This document shows positions 5,530 to 6,152 of a stretch of DNA of 6,152 nt, in pieces. Below the pieces are notes generated by a model. That model saw nothing but the letters and a program-made list of their open reading frames with translations. It was not told the origin of the DNA and searched no databases. The position numbers and the translations under genes are program-made. The stretch lies in NCBI GenBank assembly GCA_002338605.1, contig DDIP01000377.1, positions 1 to 6,152 on the forward strand. The letters run 5' to 3'. The stretch comes from Proteobacteria bacterium UBA1847 (lineage in GTDB: Bacteria; Pseudomonadota; Gammaproteobacteria; Steroidobacterales; Woeseiaceae). Positions within the stretch are counted from its first letter, which is position 1; the number at the start of each line of letters is the position of its first letter.

Positions 5530-5916
5530 ATGATACTCACAATAAGGATTAAGCGACTGTTGTTTCTGGCATGTTTTGCCCTTGTCAGTTTTAGCACGGT
5601 CTGGGCTCACGGCGACCCCGTTGCAAAGCGCGGCGGAATTCTGCAGGTAATCGACAAGCTTGATTTCGAACTCGTTGTCAAAGATGACAAGATCGATCTG
5701 TACACGTACGACGACAACCACCCGGTCCCGAGCGAAAAGATGTCTGGTACGCTGACAATCATGAGCAACACAGATAAATCCAAGGTCACACTGGAGCCGG
5801 CCGGCATCAATCGCCTGCGAGCGAATGGCGTGACTGCCGCGAGTGGTGGTCGTGTTGTTGCGATTGTGACGATGCCGGATGGAAAGTCGCTGGCCGTACA
5901 GTTTGCGATCCCCTGA
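5530..5916 (+). CDS. Small secreted protein resembling those of metal-resistance (HME-RND/czc-type) operons
   Basis: The protein has 128 residues. A basic N-terminus and hydrophobic core (MILTIRIKRLLFLACFALVS) end at VWA (24-26), so the mature form would start HGDPVAKRGG. Then follow DFELVVKDDKIDLYTYDDNHPV (45-66), GTLTIM, KVTLEPAGINRLRA and a C-terminal AVQFAIP. This order matches a family of about 120-130-residue periplasmic proteins that I recall beside heavy-metal efflux genes: HGG near the N-terminus, then D-ELV, YV-D--KPV, and a beta-rich tail. A Shine-Dalgarno AGAGGA (5516-5521) overlaps the stop of the upstream gene, so the two are co-translated. Cys15 lies in the hydrophobic core and does not make a good lipobox. 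Function is unproven; metal binding is inferred. Confidence 0.68.
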   Translation: MILTIRIKRLLFLACFALVSFSTVWAHGDPVAKRGGILQVIDKLDFELVVKDDKIDLYTYDDNHPVPSEKMSGTLTIMSNTDKSKVTLEPAGINRLRANGVTAASGGRVVAIVTMPDGKSLAVQFAIP

Positions 5917-5952
5917 CCTGGCCGATCGAACATTTAGTCGAGATAACATGCG

Positions 5953-6152
5953 ATGAGCAGTTCGAACTCGATATTTGACGCGGGGAACATATCCCCGGTC
6001 TGTGGCCACTTTATTGACGGAGGCTACGTCGAAGACCGGCCGGCATTCGATGTACGGCGTCCTTCCGATGGTGCGGTTTATGCCGCTTCGCCCAATGCCG
6101 ATTCAGAAATGGTTGATCGAGCTGTGCGATCGGCACAGTCGGCATTGGCTAA
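5953..6152 (+). CDS. NAD(P)-dependent aldehyde dehydrogenase, N-terminal part (cut by window edge)
   Basis: From ATG 5953 the frame is open for 66 codons to the window edge. It shows the start of the ALDH superfamily: HFIDGGYVEDRPAFDVRRPS (residues 19-38), then DGAVYAASP and VDRAVRSAQSALA (54-66). Intact members have about 475-500 residues and oxidise aldehydes to acids in the cytoplasm. The catalytic Cys and Glu lie beyond the window, so the subclass cannot be told. ATG 5948 is followed at once by a stop and is excluded. Only a weak GAG lies upstream. The gap to the upstream secreted-protein gene is 36 bases with no terminator seen, so read-through transcription is possible, although the two functions do not obviously belong together. 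Confidence 0.88.
   Translation, partial: MSSSNSIFDAGNISPVCGHFIDGGYVEDRPAFDVRRPSDGAVYAASPNADSEMVDRAVRSAQSALA

Noticed and set aside
5981..5997. Inverted repeat CGGGGA-n5-TCCCCG
   Set aside because: It lies inside the ALDH coding sequence, has short 6-bp arms and no T-tract; chance is the simplest explanation in GC-rich codons.
5413..6009. 198-codon minus-strand open frame
   Set aside because: It is antisense to two secreted-protein genes and the ALDH start, Arg/His-rich in the manner of a shadow frame, with no domain.
1..6152. CRISPR arrays, tRNA/rRNA genes, IS elements, toxin-antitoxin or phage genes
   Set aside because: No spaced direct repeats, tRNA-like cloverleaf, transposase or integrase motifs, or paired small toxin/antitoxin frames were seen on either strand.

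Overview
The window looks like chromosomal DNA of a proteobacterium, most plausibly an environmental gammaproteobacterium. Base composition is moderately GC-rich by eye. Several genes have clear Shine-Dalgarno sequences and Sec signal peptides are present. The gene families seen (D-serine dehydratase-like PLP enzyme, Lrp/AsnC regulator, DUF1624 membrane protein, DUF4198 protein, aldehyde dehydrogenase) are common in that group. Genus cannot be read from the sequence. No tRNA, rRNA, CRISPR array, transposase or integrase was found.

Left half (1-3296): an amino-acid catabolism island in partial decay. A 2Fe-2S ferredoxin-like subunit (minus strand, 1-296, cut by the window edge) belongs to the type found in multi-subunit D-hydroxyproline/opine/sarcosine-type dehydrogenases. 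It faces a broken M20 amidohydrolase (plus, 550-896) that has a one-base frameshift and has lost its C-terminal two thirds. That fragment ends almost end-to-end against the truncated 3' end of a RidA-family gene (minus, 921-1100). The ridA fragment is coupled by a TGATG stop/start overlap to an intact D-serine dehydratase/D-threonine aldolase-like PLP enzyme (minus, 1100-2263), which has its own good promoter. Further right lies the C-terminal piece of a DadA/HcnC-type FAD amine oxidoreductase (plus, 2504-2791), then an intact Lrp/AsnC regulator (minus, 2802-3296). The parts fit one theme, amino-acid (probably D-amino-acid) oxidation, deamination and imine detoxification under Lrp-type control. 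Three of the genes are now broken.

Right half (3396-6152): apparently intact genes. A polytopic DUF1624/heparan-N-acetyltransferase-like membrane protein (minus, 3396-4592) is transcribed divergently from a two-gene set for secreted proteins (plus). The first is a DUF4198-type protein (4776-5516), and the second is a 128-residue secreted protein (5530-5916) resembling small proteins of metal-resistance operons. After predicted signal-peptide cleavage both secreted proteins would begin with His-Gly, which suggests metal (possibly copper or nickel) handling at the cell surface. The divergent intergenic region carries two perfect 7-bp-arm inverted repeats and an extended -10 promoter. An aldehyde dehydrogenase begins at 5953 and runs off the right edge.
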